54,101 nucleotides of DNA from an uncultured Mollicutes bacterium. Its GTDB lineage: Bacteria > Bacillota_I > Bacilli_A > ML615J-28 > CAG-313. The stretch is taken from NCBI GenBank assembly GCA_900548675.1, contig URLJ01000008.1, positions 1 through 54,101 of the forward strand, given 5' to 3'. The position numbers and the translations under genes are program-made. Below the pieces are notes generated by a model, which did not search any database, had not been told where the DNA came from, and was given only the letters and a program-made list of their open reading frames with translations. Numbering within the stretch: position 1 is the stretch's first letter; each line of letters opens with the position of its first letter. Shown here piece by piece: positions 15,948 through 25,350 of the stretch.

Positions 15948-17192
15948 TTATTCAAAGTTAAATGATGATAAGTCATCAATATTAACTTCCTCCATCGTTC
16001 CTTTAAATAAATCTTTTACTTCAACAAAACCATTTTCGGCATTTTTACCAAAGATAACACGATATCTCGCACCAATTAAATCGGCATCTTTAAACTTAAC
16101 ACCGGGGCGTTCATCACGATCGTCTAATAGAACTTCGTAGCCTTTTTTAGTTAACGTTTCATAAAGTTCATTAGCCTTTTGATAAGTTATTGTTCCTTCT
16201 TTCGCTAAAGGTAAGATATGAATTTTATATGGAGCAACGCTAGTAGGCCATACAATTGCTTCATCGGTACTATTTTGTTCAACGATAGCCATAATTAATC
16301 TACTTACGCCGATGCCATAACATCCCATAATAATTGGTTTTTTTACTTGATCTTTATCAACAAAATAAGCATTCATAGGTTCAGAATATTTTGTTCCTAG
16401 TTTAAAAATGTGTCCTACTTCAATTCCTTTTGCAAGGTGAATTGTTCCAACACCATCAGGTGATTTGTCACCTTCATGAAGATCCATTAATTCAATGTTT
16501 GTAGCAAAATCAGAAGAATCACTATATGCTATTGTATCTTCACCTATTTCACAAAGAACCATAAACTCTTCACTTGATGATCCACCTATTTGACCACTAT
16601 CAGCTCTCACACTTCTAAAATGTAAATGGAGGCGATTTAAAATATTTTGATATGCAGCTTTTACCTTAAGATACCAAACATCTAAATCTTCCCAATTAGC
16701 GTGGAAAGTATAGAGATCTTTCATAATAAACTCTCTTCCGCGCATTAATCCAAAACGAGGACGGAATTCATCTCTAAATTTTGTTTGTATTTGATATAAA
16801 GCTAAAGGCATTTTCTTATAACTTGTCACGTAATCTCTTACTACTGAAGTTATAACTTCTTCATGAGTTGGTCCTAGGCAAAAATCACGATCATGTCTAT
16901 CAGTTAACCGCATCATTTCTTTTCCGTAGTTGTCCCAACGACCACTTTCTTGCCATAGTTCTTTAAGTTGGAGTGCGGGCATTAAAAGTTCGGAACAACC
17001 AATTTTATTTAATTCTTCTCTTATGATTGTTTCAATCTTAGTAATTACTTTATATGCTAAAGGAAGATATGTATAAATACCTGCTGCATTCATTTTGATA
17101 TATCCACCTTTTAAAAGCATTTGATGACTTTTAATAACTGCTTCTTTTGGTATTTCGCGTAATGTTGGTGCGAATAATAAACTTTGTTTCAT
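15948..17192 (-). CDS. proS: Prolyl-tRNA synthetase without editing insert
   Basis: 414-residue class II synthetase charging tRNA-Pro. Motif 2 (TKFRDEFRPRFGLMRGREFIMKD), motif 3 (CYGIGVSRLIMAIVEQ) and the anticodon-binding domain (LDDRDERPGVKFKDADLIGAR) are intact. The usual bacterial enzyme is about 570 residues because a roughly 180-residue INS editing domain sits between motifs 2 and 3. Here that space holds only about 30 residues (around ATNIELMDLHEGDKSPDG). The enzyme should therefore be unable to clear Ala-tRNA-Pro in cis. It is not the eukaryotic-like type, which has a C-terminal extension. It is in the uppS-cdsA-dxr-rseP-proS order normal for Bacilli. Confidence 0.92.
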   Translation of the reverse strand: MKQSLLFAPTLREIPKEAVIKSHQMLLKGGYIKMNAAGIYTYLPLAYKVITKIETIIREELNKIGCSELLMPALQLKELWQESGRWDNYGKEMMRLTDRHDRDFCLGPTHEEVITSVVRDYVTSYKKMPLALYQIQTKFRDEFRPRFGLMRGREFIMKDLYTFHANWEDLDVWYLKVKAAYQNILNRLHLHFRSVRADSGQIGGSSSEEFMVLCEIGEDTIAYSDSSDFATNIELMDLHEGDKSPDGVGTIHLAKGIEVGHIFKLGTKYSEPMNAYFVDKDQVKKPIIMGCYGIGVSRLIMAIVEQNSTDEAIVWPTSVAPYKIHILPLAKEGTITYQKANELYETLTKKGYEVLLDDRDERPGVKFKDADLIGARYRVIFGKNAENGFVEVKDLFKGTMEEVNIDDLSSFNFE

Positions 17193-17208
17193 ATTTCTTC
17201 CTCATATT

Positions 17209-19023
17209 TTACTTTATAAATAATTTGATTATATCATTAAATGTTACAAATACAAAAAGAATCATCAACAAAACAAAACCAACGGTGTGGACAATGTTTT
17301 CGACTTTTTGATTTGCTCGTTTTTTAGTAATCGCCTCATATCCCAAAAATGCTAGACGTCCACCATCTAAAGCCGGTAATGGTAGTAAATTCATAATCGC
17401 AATATTAGCGCTGAGTAATCCCATCCAGTATAATAATCTACTAATTCCAAGTCGAACCATTGTAACAGTAGCTGAAGCAATTCCAACGAATCCACTTAAG
17501 TCTCTAATACCAACCGTTCTATTAGTTATTAAAAGCCAAAGTGTTTTAAAGACCATTGCACAAGCTTTACCAGTATCTACCCAAGGCATATACAAATATT
17601 TATAAATTTGGGTTCGTGATATCGTTTGAGAAAATCCTAATTTTAGGGCTGCAACTTCAACATCTTGAGACTCAAATGCTGCTCTATCATATCTTGTTGT
17701 TACAGGAACTTCTATTTCTTCAGTTGTGCTACCTTCTTTAATGGTGCCATCATCATTTCTATCTACATAATGGGTGAATCTAAAGGTATAATTTTGTTTT
17801 TTAGCTGTTTCATTGCTATAGCAGAATGCCAATAAATCAGCTATTGTCTTAAGATTACCTTCATCTCCTAAAGTATAAACTTTACCGCTTGTTTCAATCG
17901 ATTTGATAACATCACAAGTCATCAAATTATGTCCATAGAAAAGCGATCCTTCCACTGGTTCGACAATTTCGAAAGGGCTCTTGCCGTCTTTATTATTTAA
18001 AACGTTTAGTTCAAACATATTAATAATAACCCTTGGATAAACAGCTGTAGTTTTAATCAAATCTGTTTTCTTACTTTTATATGTTACGTAAAGAACATTC
18101 CCTTGGAAAGTAGGATTATCGTATTTATTATTAATGGTATAACTACTCATTGTACGACGAAGATCAGTCATTTTTTTAAAATATTGATTTTCAGAAGGGG
18201 CGGTATCTTTATCGGAAATAAATAATATTTCATCTCCTTCTTCTATTCCTGCTATTTCAAGTGGCGAATTCTTAATATCGTTGACAGCTAAACTATTATT
18301 ATCGGGATATCCTTGACAAATTCCCATAAAAAAGAAAACAATAACTGCTAGAACGATATTCATCATTGGACCTGCAACAACGGCTAAGAAACGTTGACCT
18401 AAAGGTTTATAGGCGAAAGTTCTTTCGTAAGGAGCTAATTGGTAGGCTTGTTTTTTACTCATATGAATAAAGGCATTTCTTGATACAAAATATCTCTTTG
18501 TTTCTCCTTTGTTGAGATCAGGAATAATATGACCTGTTTCACGATACTTCGTATAATCTAAATCATTAAGTAGCTCTAAATCCATGTATAAATCTTCTGC
18601 ACCACCATCTTTAGTACCTAAGAGATCGTGCTTACGAACATAATAATAAGGTTCATCAGGAAATGAATCACTTTTAGGATTGTATGGCATAATTTTTGTA
18701 ATAATACCATTTTCCATAATTACTTTACATTGTTCAACGCCATGAATTGGATCACTATTTACTTCTTCTCCTGCCATTGAAACAAATCCACCAATTGGGA
18801 AAAGTCTTATGGAGAAAAGCGTTTCCCCAAATCGTTTAGAATAAATTATTGGACCCATTCCTATTGAAAATTCATAACAAAGTATTCCTGCCTTCTTCGC
18901 GAAAAAGAAGTGACCTCCTTCATGAATCATTACAATTATACCAAGAATTATTATAAACGATAAAAGGCCTAATAAAGTATTACCAATACCGGTCCATGTA
19001 ATAGCTAATTCAAATATTCTCAT
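17209..19023 (-). CDS. rseP: Site-2 intramembrane protease RseP/RasP
   Basis: 604-residue zinc metalloprotease that cleaves transmembrane segments of anti-sigma factors and signal-peptide remnants. HEGGH at about residue 34 holds the zinc ligands, and the third ligand is in LPALDGGRLAF near the C-terminus. A PDZ region (EIAGIEEGDEILFI) lies between. The protein is about 180 residues longer than Bacillus RasP (about 420), with extra segments after the first helix and in the PDZ region. It overlaps the end of dxr by 14 bases. Confidence 0.92.
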   Translation of the reverse strand: MRIFELAITWTGIGNTLLGLLSFIIILGIIVMIHEGGHFFFAKKAGILCYEFSIGMGPIIYSKRFGETLFSIRLFPIGGFVSMAGEEVNSDPIHGVEQCKVIMENGIITKIMPYNPKSDSFPDEPYYYVRKHDLLGTKDGGAEDLYMDLELLNDLDYTKYRETGHIIPDLNKGETKRYFVSRNAFIHMSKKQAYQLAPYERTFAYKPLGQRFLAVVAGPMMNIVLAVIVFFFMGICQGYPDNNSLAVNDIKNSPLEIAGIEEGDEILFISDKDTAPSENQYFKKMTDLRRTMSSYTINNKYDNPTFQGNVLYVTYKSKKTDLIKTTAVYPRVIINMFELNVLNNKDGKSPFEIVEPVEGSLFYGHNLMTCDVIKSIETSGKVYTLGDEGNLKTIADLLAFCYSNETAKKQNYTFRFTHYVDRNDDGTIKEGSTTEEIEVPVTTRYDRAAFESQDVEVAALKLGFSQTISRTQIYKYLYMPWVDTGKACAMVFKTLWLLITNRTVGIRDLSGFVGIASATVTMVRLGISRLLYWMGLLSANIAIMNLLPLPALDGGRLAFLGYEAITKKRANQKVENIVHTVGFVLLMILFVFVTFNDIIKLFIK

Positions 19024-20209
19024 ATTTTCCCCCTTCTATTTGGTATTCTTTATAAATATATGTCTTGATAATTTCATCGACTTTCATTATGTGTTCAAAG
19101 TCATATGGATAATTACCAATAATTTGCCACACATTTTGCGTAGCTTTTTCAATTGTGTTTTTAATTATTATTTCTATTTGATCAAATGTTATTTTTTTAT
19201 CTAAAAATAATTTAACTGCTGCTTCATTAGCAGCATTTAGTATCGTTGGATAAAATCCTTTTTTGTTAAAGGCATCTATCGCCAACTCTACACATGGAAA
19301 ACGCTTATTATCCAGTGTTTCAAAATGTAACGTTTTGAAAGTTTGAAAATCTAACGTTTTTGATAAATTGTTTTCTTTATGATGTGGATGATTAAGGGCG
19401 TATAAAATTGGTATTCGCATATCACTAACGGCCAATTGAGCAATAACCGAGTGATCAATAAACTCCACCATCGAATGAATGATACTTTCAGGATGGATGA
19501 CAACCTCGATGTTTCGAGGAGTTGTATTAAAAAGGTAACATGCTTCAATTATTTCAAATCCCTTATTCATCAAAGTAGCGCTATCTATCGTTATCTTCGA
19601 TCCCATTTTCCAATTAGGGTGTTTTAAAACTTGTTCAACGGTTACATCTTTTAATTCCGATCTTTTTAAGTGATAAAGAGATCCTCCACTTGCAGTTAAC
19701 AACAATTTAGAAATTTCTTTTTTATTACACAATTCTGAAACTTGCATTATTGCCGAATGCTCACTATCAATTGGCACTATTTTTAGATTTTTTTCTGCTG
19801 CTAGTTTCATTAAAAGATCTCCCGCCATCACCAAGGATTCTTTATTAGCGAGAAGTAAAGTGCGTCCTGCCATTAAGGTTTCTTTGCTAGGAATAAGGCC
19901 AACACTTCCAACTAATGCGTTTACTACAAAATCATCTTTATTGTTTTCATCTTTTTTATGCGTTACCACCATCAAAATATTTTTTTCAATTTTTATGTTA
20001 GGATAGCTTTTTTTTAAAAACTGATAATTATGATCATTTGGTGTCGCTACTAAAGATGGGTTAAACTCTTCAATTATCTCAAGTGCTTTTTCTAAATTAT
20101 TATTAAAAGAAAATGCTTCTAAACTATAATCTTTAGGATTAGCTCTTATGATATCAATTGTTTGGAGGCCTATTGACCCTGTTGCTCCTAAAATAAAGAG
20201 TCTTTTCAT
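19010..20209 (-). CDS. dxr: 1-deoxy-D-xylulose 5-phosphate reductoisomerase
   Basis: 399 residues. It makes 2-C-methyl-D-erythritol 4-phosphate, the committed step of the MEP isoprenoid pathway that feeds UppS. The NADPH loop GATGSIGLQTID is at the start; the metal/substrate residues are in PIDSEHSAIMQ, TASGGSLY and MNKGFEIIEACYLF. Length is normal. The gene ends with TGA, one of the few in the window, overlapping rseP. Confidence 0.96.
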   Translation of the reverse strand: MKRLFILGATGSIGLQTIDIIRANPKDYSLEAFSFNNNLEKALEIIEEFNPSLVATPNDHNYQFLKKSYPNIKIEKNILMVVTHKKDENNKDDFVVNALVGSVGLIPSKETLMAGRTLLLANKESLVMAGDLLMKLAAEKNLKIVPIDSEHSAIMQVSELCNKKEISKLLLTASGGSLYHLKRSELKDVTVEQVLKHPNWKMGSKITIDSATLMNKGFEIIEACYLFNTTPRNIEVVIHPESIIHSMVEFIDHSVIAQLAVSDMRIPILYALNHPHHKENNLSKTLDFQTFKTLHFETLDNKRFPCVELAIDAFNKKGFYPTILNAANEAAVKLFLDKKITFDQIEIIIKNTIEKATQNVWQIIGNYPYDFEHIMKVDEIIKTYIYKEYQIEGGKYENI

Positions 20210-20211
20210 TA

Positions 20212-21081
20212 TTAAATCACCCCAACGATAACAAATAATATATATAAAGTACTACCTGCAAAAATTGTACTATCAAAGCGATCCATTACACCACCATGAC
20301 CAGGAAAAATGGTACCATAGTCTTTGATTTGATATCTTCTTTTAAGAACCGATGCAAATAAATCCCCAAGTTGACCCATAACAGAAAGAAGTAAACTAAT
20401 AAGGACAATAATTGTTAATTCAAACCCTGTTGTATAGTGATGAAAAATAGGAATTATGGATGTTCCAAACAGTTTTGAAAATAAAAAGTATACAGCTGTT
20501 CCACTTATTATTCCAAATATAGTACCAAATAATGATCCTTCCCACGTTTTGTTAGGACTAATTTTAGGACACATTTTATGTTTTCCAAAGAATGTTCCCA
20601 TAAAATATGCGCCAGTATCGGTCATTAATACTGTAATCAATAAATATGCGATTAAATAAAAACCATTAGTAAAGAACCATTTGCTCGTTGTTGTTGATAA
20701 AAAACGGATGGATATTGCCATATTAAGCATTACACCTGTATACAAATAGACAAAAATCATCTGCAAACCATTTTTAATTTTAAGTTGTTTTATAAGAAGG
20801 GAAAGCATAAGAGCTATAAAAATTCCTATTATAATCATTATAATAACAACATAGAAATCATTTGTAACAAACCATAGTAAACTTGTTAACGAAGAATACA
20901 AAGGAACGATGTATTTAGGGTATTTAAATACTGGGTCTTTTTTTTCAAACATCTTTAATACTTCATATCCTGCAATATAGATTAAAAACATTGCTAGAGG
21001 TAAAAATCCCCATGAACCAACAACTAAAAGTGGCCCCATTATTAATACCATTAATACTGCCGTGATAGTACGTTTTTTCAT
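20212..21081 (-). CDS. cdsA: Phosphatidate cytidylyltransferase
   Basis: 289-residue polytopic membrane enzyme making CDP-diacylglycerol for phospholipid synthesis. The C-terminal CDS signature (SVLKRRYQIKDYGTIFPGHG followed by GVMDRFDS) is complete, including the catalytic Asp pair, and SPNKTWEGS is present. Length is normal (about 260-290). It starts one base from the uppS stop codon. Confidence 0.96.
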   Translation of the reverse strand: MKKRTITAVLMVLIMGPLLVVGSWGFLPLAMFLIYIAGYEVLKMFEKKDPVFKYPKYIVPLYSSLTSLLWFVTNDFYVVIIMIIIGIFIALMLSLLIKQLKIKNGLQMIFVYLYTGVMLNMAISIRFLSTTTSKWFFTNGFYLIAYLLITVLMTDTGAYFMGTFFGKHKMCPKISPNKTWEGSLFGTIFGIISGTAVYFLFSKLFGTSIIPIFHHYTTGFELTIIVLISLLLSVMGQLGDLFASVLKRRYQIKDYGTIFPGHGGVMDRFDSTIFAGSTLYILFVIVGVI

Positions 21082-21815
21082 TATGTGTGTTCCTTTCCAA
21101 ATCTTCGTTCTCTTTTTTCAAAATCAATTAAAGCTTTTTCTAATTCAAGACTATTAAAATCAGGCCATAATACATCTGTGAAGTAAAGTTCACTATATGA
21201 TAGTTGCCATAACATAAAATTACTTAATCTTAACTCTCCACTAGTTCTAATTAAAAAATCAACTGGTGGAAAAGCATTCGTGTATAAATTTTTCGAAATG
21301 ATATCTTTCGTAATATCATTAACATCAAGATTTCCCTCTTTTACCTGATATGCGATTTTCTTCGTAACATTAACTATTTCTTCTTGACTACCATAATTAA
21401 AAGCCAAAATTAAATGATAAGAATTTTTACTATTTTTATTATTAACTTTTTCTATTAAAAGTTTTAATTCATCATCAAGATTAGTTAATTCACCTATTAT
21501 ATGTAAGGTATACTCTTCTTTTTCTTGTGGTGTATCCAAATATTTTTTAAAATAGTTTTTTGCTTGTGACATTAGAAAATTTACTTCAATACTACTTCTT
21601 TTGAAATTATCGGTACTAAACACATAAGCACTTAAATACTTGATACCCTTATTAAAAGCCGCACGTGCAATTTCCCCTAGAGTTTCAATACCTTTTTGAT
21701 GACCTTCATAGCGCTTAAGGCCTCTTTTCAAAGCCCATCTGCCATTACCATCTAGGATTAAAGCCAAGTGATTGGGAATTTTTGTTATATGTAATTTTTT
21801 TTCTTGATGTTCCAC
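21081..21815 (-). CDS. uppS: Undecaprenyl diphosphate synthase
   Basis: 244-residue cis-prenyltransferase that elongates farnesyl diphosphate to the C55 lipid carrier for cell-wall synthesis. LDGNGRWALKRG at residue 23 carries the catalytic Asp; FSTDNFKRS and the C-terminal RTSGELRLSNFM segment are typical. The start codon is GTG with an AGGAA ribosome site. The stop of the TIR-like gene is only 17 bases upstream, so the two are probably on one message. Confidence 0.95.
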   Translation of the reverse strand: MEHQEKKLHITKIPNHLALILDGNGRWALKRGLKRYEGHQKGIETLGEIARAAFNKGIKYLSAYVFSTDNFKRSSIEVNFLMSQAKNYFKKYLDTPQEKEEYTLHIIGELTNLDDELKLLIEKVNNKNSKNSYHLILAFNYGSQEEIVNVTKKIAYQVKEGNLDVNDITKDIISKNLYTNAFPPVDFLIRTSGELRLSNFMLWQLSYSELYFTDVLWPDFNSLELEKALIDFEKRERRFGKEHT

Positions 21816-21832
21816 TTCATCAATTCCTTTCT

Positions 21833-23926
21833 TTATGAAGTTTGAAGTTGATCCATTTTTTCAATCCAATCATCCCCAAATAAATCCTCCATACGGATGC
21901 CTGATATTTTGGAATATTGAATTTTCTTTACATTATTGCAATCTCTAAACGATTCTTTTCCTCTACCACCAACTCTTCTAAGTGAAGCTGGTAAAGTTAT
22001 GCTTTGCAAATTAGAGCATTTCGCAAAAGCATCATCACCTATTATTATTGTACCATATTTAAACTCTAGTGTTTCTAGTTTATCATTTTTATAAAATGCT
22101 TTATTAGCTATTTTATAAACATTTCTTAAACCAATTCTTGATGGTATAACGATGTCTTTATCATTACCACCAGTTATGACAACACGATTAAATACATAAT
22201 AATAGTTTAAATCACTATTCTGAATTTTAACTGATAATTCCTTGATAAAAAAAGAAAATGTGAATGCTACCGCTATAATTAAAACTACATTAGCAAATAA
22301 TTTGGTTTTTTTCGCATATGGACCAGGAATAAAGCGCGCAGCTTGTTCGGGAGTTAATTCTTTTTTTATGCGGTAGAAGTATTTTTTAACGTCTACTTTA
22401 TTTCGTAAGCCATCTGGTATTTTTTCAATACTTATACTCATGATGTATCTTCTTATTGCATAAGCGTAAAATGAACCAAAAAGTAGGACAGCAATAATAA
22501 TCATTGCGATATTACCTAAAGAAAGGGTCGCAAAGCTTAAAATATTCAAAATAAATATTAATGAAAAATCGCGTATTAAAAGGAGTTTACGCTTTGCATG
22601 CATTTCTTTTTGGGCTTTGAGCAATTCCTTTTCATAATTTTCGTCTACTTCATCAAGGATCGTTAAACGATCTAAACAAGTGTTTATATAATCGTATAGT
22701 TTTATTTTTTCTAAGAATGGTGCGGTTTGATATGCTTTGTTAAAGAAATAGTCTAGTCGTGGATCAATGAGTTTTTTATTATCTAACTCTATACCCTTAA
22801 TTTTATTCCTAACGAGATAAGAATAAAACCAAATTATTGAACTACTACATCCTTCTTCAATCAAGATATTTAAAGCAGCCTTCGCTTCATCATATTTTTC
22901 ATTTTGAATTGACTCATTAATTTCTAAATACTTTTCTTCAGCGCGATATTCTTTTTCATCAGAAAGTTTTATTTTTTTAATATTAGCATCTATTAAAGCA
23001 TTTAAAATTGCTAAATGGCGAGGATTTCTAAGGGAAACTATTTGATCTTTTTTAACACCAAGTCCTTTTTCATCGATTCCTGCAACATCAATATCTGTTA
23101 ATACTATCAAGCGGTTATCGGCTGTTTCAGTTTTTTGATATTTGTGATTAAATCTGGACCAAGTATTTCTAAAATAATTAGCCATAAAATGATTAAAAGC
23201 TGAACTTATTACAATCATCATTTGGGAGTTATTTATTAAGCCAAAGAGTTTTGTTTCCATTAACTCCTTATTTAAAAGATTTATCATCCCTTCGCTCGTT
23301 TGGTAAGTTAAAACCCGAGCTTTTAAGGTGCGCTTGACATCTTCTAGTATACGCAAATCTCTTTCTTTCTTAGGATTATTATCACTATCATCTATGTATA
23401 TACAAACATTTTTAGGAGCATAATCAAAAATTCCATATTGAATTTTCTTTATCGCACTATCTATTTTAGTAGCTTCTTGTTTCAAAATTGTTTGAATATT
23501 AAGAGAAGCTAGTTCAAGAGCCTTTAAATAATTAGGATTATTAAAAATACTCTCAAATGATGTTCTATTAGGAACAACCTTGGGTTCTAAATAATCATTT
23601 AATTCATATAAAATCCCATATTGAGCTAAAACTTTACACCAATAAGGGTAATAATCTTCGAAGTTATTATTTTCATTAGCTTTGATTATTTTATCATAAA
23701 TATTATAAGCCCGATGAAACTGAAAATCTAATTGAAAATCTGTCGCTTTATTGAATTTTTCAATAATTGCGGTTCTTTTTTCAACTGATAAAGAATCATT
23801 ATACATAACTCTAGGTAAAGTAATAAGCGATCCACAGTCATCACATGTTGCGATTTGTTGGTTAGTCGAAAATATAATTTTTCCCCCACATTTCGGGCAT
23901 TTTAACAAAAGATATCTATCTTCCAT
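21833..23926 (-). CDS. Zinc-ribbon / TIR-like / transmembrane / LRR protein
   Basis: 697 residues, probably membrane-bound. In order: a zinc ribbon (Cys10, 13, 28, 31); a helical repeat region; a TIR-like segment (about 165-310) beginning KNVCIYIDDSDNN, with ELMETKLFGLINNSQMMIVIS and FRNTWSRF blocks resembling bacterial TIR domains with EWSRF; a second helical region; two membrane helices near 465-505; a third near 550; and a C-terminal BspA-type leucine-rich repeat (IANKAFYKNDKLETLEF, GDDAFAKCSNLQSITLP). The start at 23926 has an AGAGGAA ribosome site; an upstream ATG at 23986 would place start codons inside a terminator hairpin. It heads the uppS-cdsA operon. The TIR assignment is by motif pattern only, and NADase activity cannot be judged. 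Confidence 0.7.
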   Translation of the reverse strand: MEDRYLLLKCPKCGGKIIFSTNQQIATCDDCGSLITLPRVMYNDSLSVEKRTAIIEKFNKATDFQLDFQFHRAYNIYDKIIKANENNNFEDYYPYWCKVLAQYGILYELNDYLEPKVVPNRTSFESIFNNPNYLKALELASLNIQTILKQEATKIDSAIKKIQYGIFDYAPKNVCIYIDDSDNNPKKERDLRILEDVKRTLKARVLTYQTSEGMINLLNKELMETKLFGLINNSQMMIVISSAFNHFMANYFRNTWSRFNHKYQKTETADNRLIVLTDIDVAGIDEKGLGVKKDQIVSLRNPRHLAILNALIDANIKKIKLSDEKEYRAEEKYLEINESIQNEKYDEAKAALNILIEEGCSSSIIWFYSYLVRNKIKGIELDNKKLIDPRLDYFFNKAYQTAPFLEKIKLYDYINTCLDRLTILDEVDENYEKELLKAQKEMHAKRKLLLIRDFSLIFILNILSFATLSLGNIAMIIIAVLLFGSFYAYAIRRYIMSISIEKIPDGLRNKVDVKKYFYRIKKELTPEQAARFIPGPYAKKTKLFANVVLIIAVAFTFSFFIKELSVKIQNSDLNYYYVFNRVVITGGNDKDIVIPSRIGLRNVYKIANKAFYKNDKLETLEFKYGTIIIGDDAFAKCSNLQSITLPASLRRVGGRGKESFRDCNNVKKIQYSKISGIRMEDLFGDDWIEKMDQLQTS

Positions 23927-23966
23927 ATTATTTCCTCTTGTTTCTAAAATCCACTTTTTATAAAAA

Positions 23967-23995
23967 ACAAACGCTGCGCTAATCACAACGTTTGT
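23967..23995 (-). terminator. Terminator after frr
   Basis: Minus strand: ACAAACGTTGTG...CGCAGCGTTTGT followed by TTTTTT. It ends the rpsB-tsf-pyrH-frr message; some read-through may supply the next gene. Confidence 0.85.
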
Positions 23996-24012
23996 AACAA
24001 TTCTATCTACTA

Positions 24013-24570
24013 TTAAAAGGCCATGATTGCTTGTTCTTTCTCTTTAGCAAGAGCATCTATGTTAGCAATGTATTTATCCGTTAATTTTTGAACGTCTTCG
24101 CTATATTTACGTAATAAATCTTCGGAAATTAAACTATCTTTTTCTAATTTCTTTAATTGATCAATCGCATCGCGTCTGATATTTCGAATAGCAACCTTGT
24201 TTTCTTCTGTAAGTTTTTTTACTTGTTTAACTAATTCTTTACGTGTACTTTCTGTCAATGGAGCAATAGGAATACGAATTAATTCACCTTCGTTAATTGG
24301 ATTAAAACCTAAATCAGCTGCTAAGATAGCTTTTTCAATTCCTTTTAGAACTGATTTGTCGTATGGTTTAATTGTAATTGTTTGTGGATCAGGGGCTGAA
24401 ATACTTGCGATTTGATATAGAGGTGTAGCAGAACCCCAATACTCAACCATAACATTATTTAAAATGTTCGGATTAGCCTTACCAGTACGAACCATTGCAA
24501 ATTCTTTTTTGACTGATTCAACACTCTTTTGCATTTTTTCTTCACATTGTTTAATTACTTGTGTAGGCAT
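24013..24570 (-). CDS. frr: Ribosome recycling factor
   Basis: 185 residues, the standard length. It splits post-termination ribosomes together with EF-G. Family segments visible are SVKKEFAMVRTGKANPNILN, PDPQTITIKPYDKS, RIPIAPLTESTRKELVKQVKK and RNIRRDA. It is the last gene of the rpsB-tsf-pyrH-frr operon, as in most Bacillota. Confidence 0.97.
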   Translation of the reverse strand: MPTQVIKQCEEKMQKSVESVKKEFAMVRTGKANPNILNNVMVEYWGSATPLYQIASISAPDPQTITIKPYDKSVLKGIEKAILAADLGFNPINEGELIRIPIAPLTESTRKELVKQVKKLTEENKVAIRNIRRDAIDQLKKLEKDSLISEDLLRKYSEDVQKLTDKYIANIDALAKEKEQAIMAF

Positions 24571-24593
24571 TATTTTATCCTCCTCTAGATTCT

Positions 24594-25298
24594 CTATTTT
24601 TGAATCAATGTTCCAATTGAATGGTCATTGATAGCACGTTTAATATTTCCTGCAACATTCATATCAAAGACAAATATCTTAATATTATTTTCATTACATA
24701 GTGTTGCAGCTGTTAAATCCATAACTTCAAGATGTTTTCTTAATAATTCATCATAAGTTAAAACATCATATTTAGTAGCTTTAGGATCTTTATTAGGGTC
24801 GGCTGTATAAACACCATCAACCCCATTTTTAGCCATTAAAATCATATCCGCATGCATCTCTGCAGCTCTAAGTGCTGCTGCAGTATCTGTAGAGAAGAAA
24901 GGATTACCAGTTCCTCCTGCAAAAATAACAACTCTATTTTTCTCTAAGTGATGTAAAGCTTTTCTTCTTAGATAAGGTTCTGCAACACTAGGTATCGATA
25001 ACGATGTCATTGTTCTTGTTTCAATACCTAATCCTTCTAGAGCATTTTGAAGAGCTAAGGCATTCAAAACTGTTCCAAGCATACCCATATAATCGGCAGA
25101 AGCTCTTTCCATTTCATTTAAAGAAGCATCTCGACCTCTCCATATGTTTCCAGCACCAACAACTATTCCAATTTGGACATTTTCATCGTATAAAGCTTTT
25201 ACTTCTTGAGCTATTTTTTTCACATTTTCAGCACAAATACAAGTGCCAATTCCACCTGAAAGGGCTTCACCACTAAGTTTTAGAATAACTCGTTTCAT
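24594..25298 (-). CDS. pyrH: UMP kinase
   Basis: 234 residues of the amino-acid-kinase fold that phosphorylates UMP to UDP. It begins MKRVILKLSGEALSGG with an AAGGAGGA ribosome site; the upstream in-frame ATG at 25373 is rejected because it would overlap tsf and lacks a site. VVGAGNIWRGRDA and FSTDTAAALRAAEM are conserved UMP-kinase blocks. Confidence 0.97.
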   Translation of the reverse strand: MKRVILKLSGEALSGGIGTCICAENVKKIAQEVKALYDENVQIGIVVGAGNIWRGRDASLNEMERASADYMGMLGTVLNALALQNALEGLGIETRTMTSLSIPSVAEPYLRRKALHHLEKNRVVIFAGGTGNPFFSTDTAAALRAAEMHADMILMAKNGVDGVYTADPNKDPKATKYDVLTYDELLRKHLEVMDLTAATLCNENNIKIFVFDMNVAGNIKRAINDHSIGTLIQK

Positions 25299-25350
25299 CT
25301 TTTCCTCCTTTTCAGATATGTATTTTATGTATAAATTTTTAATTTTAGTT

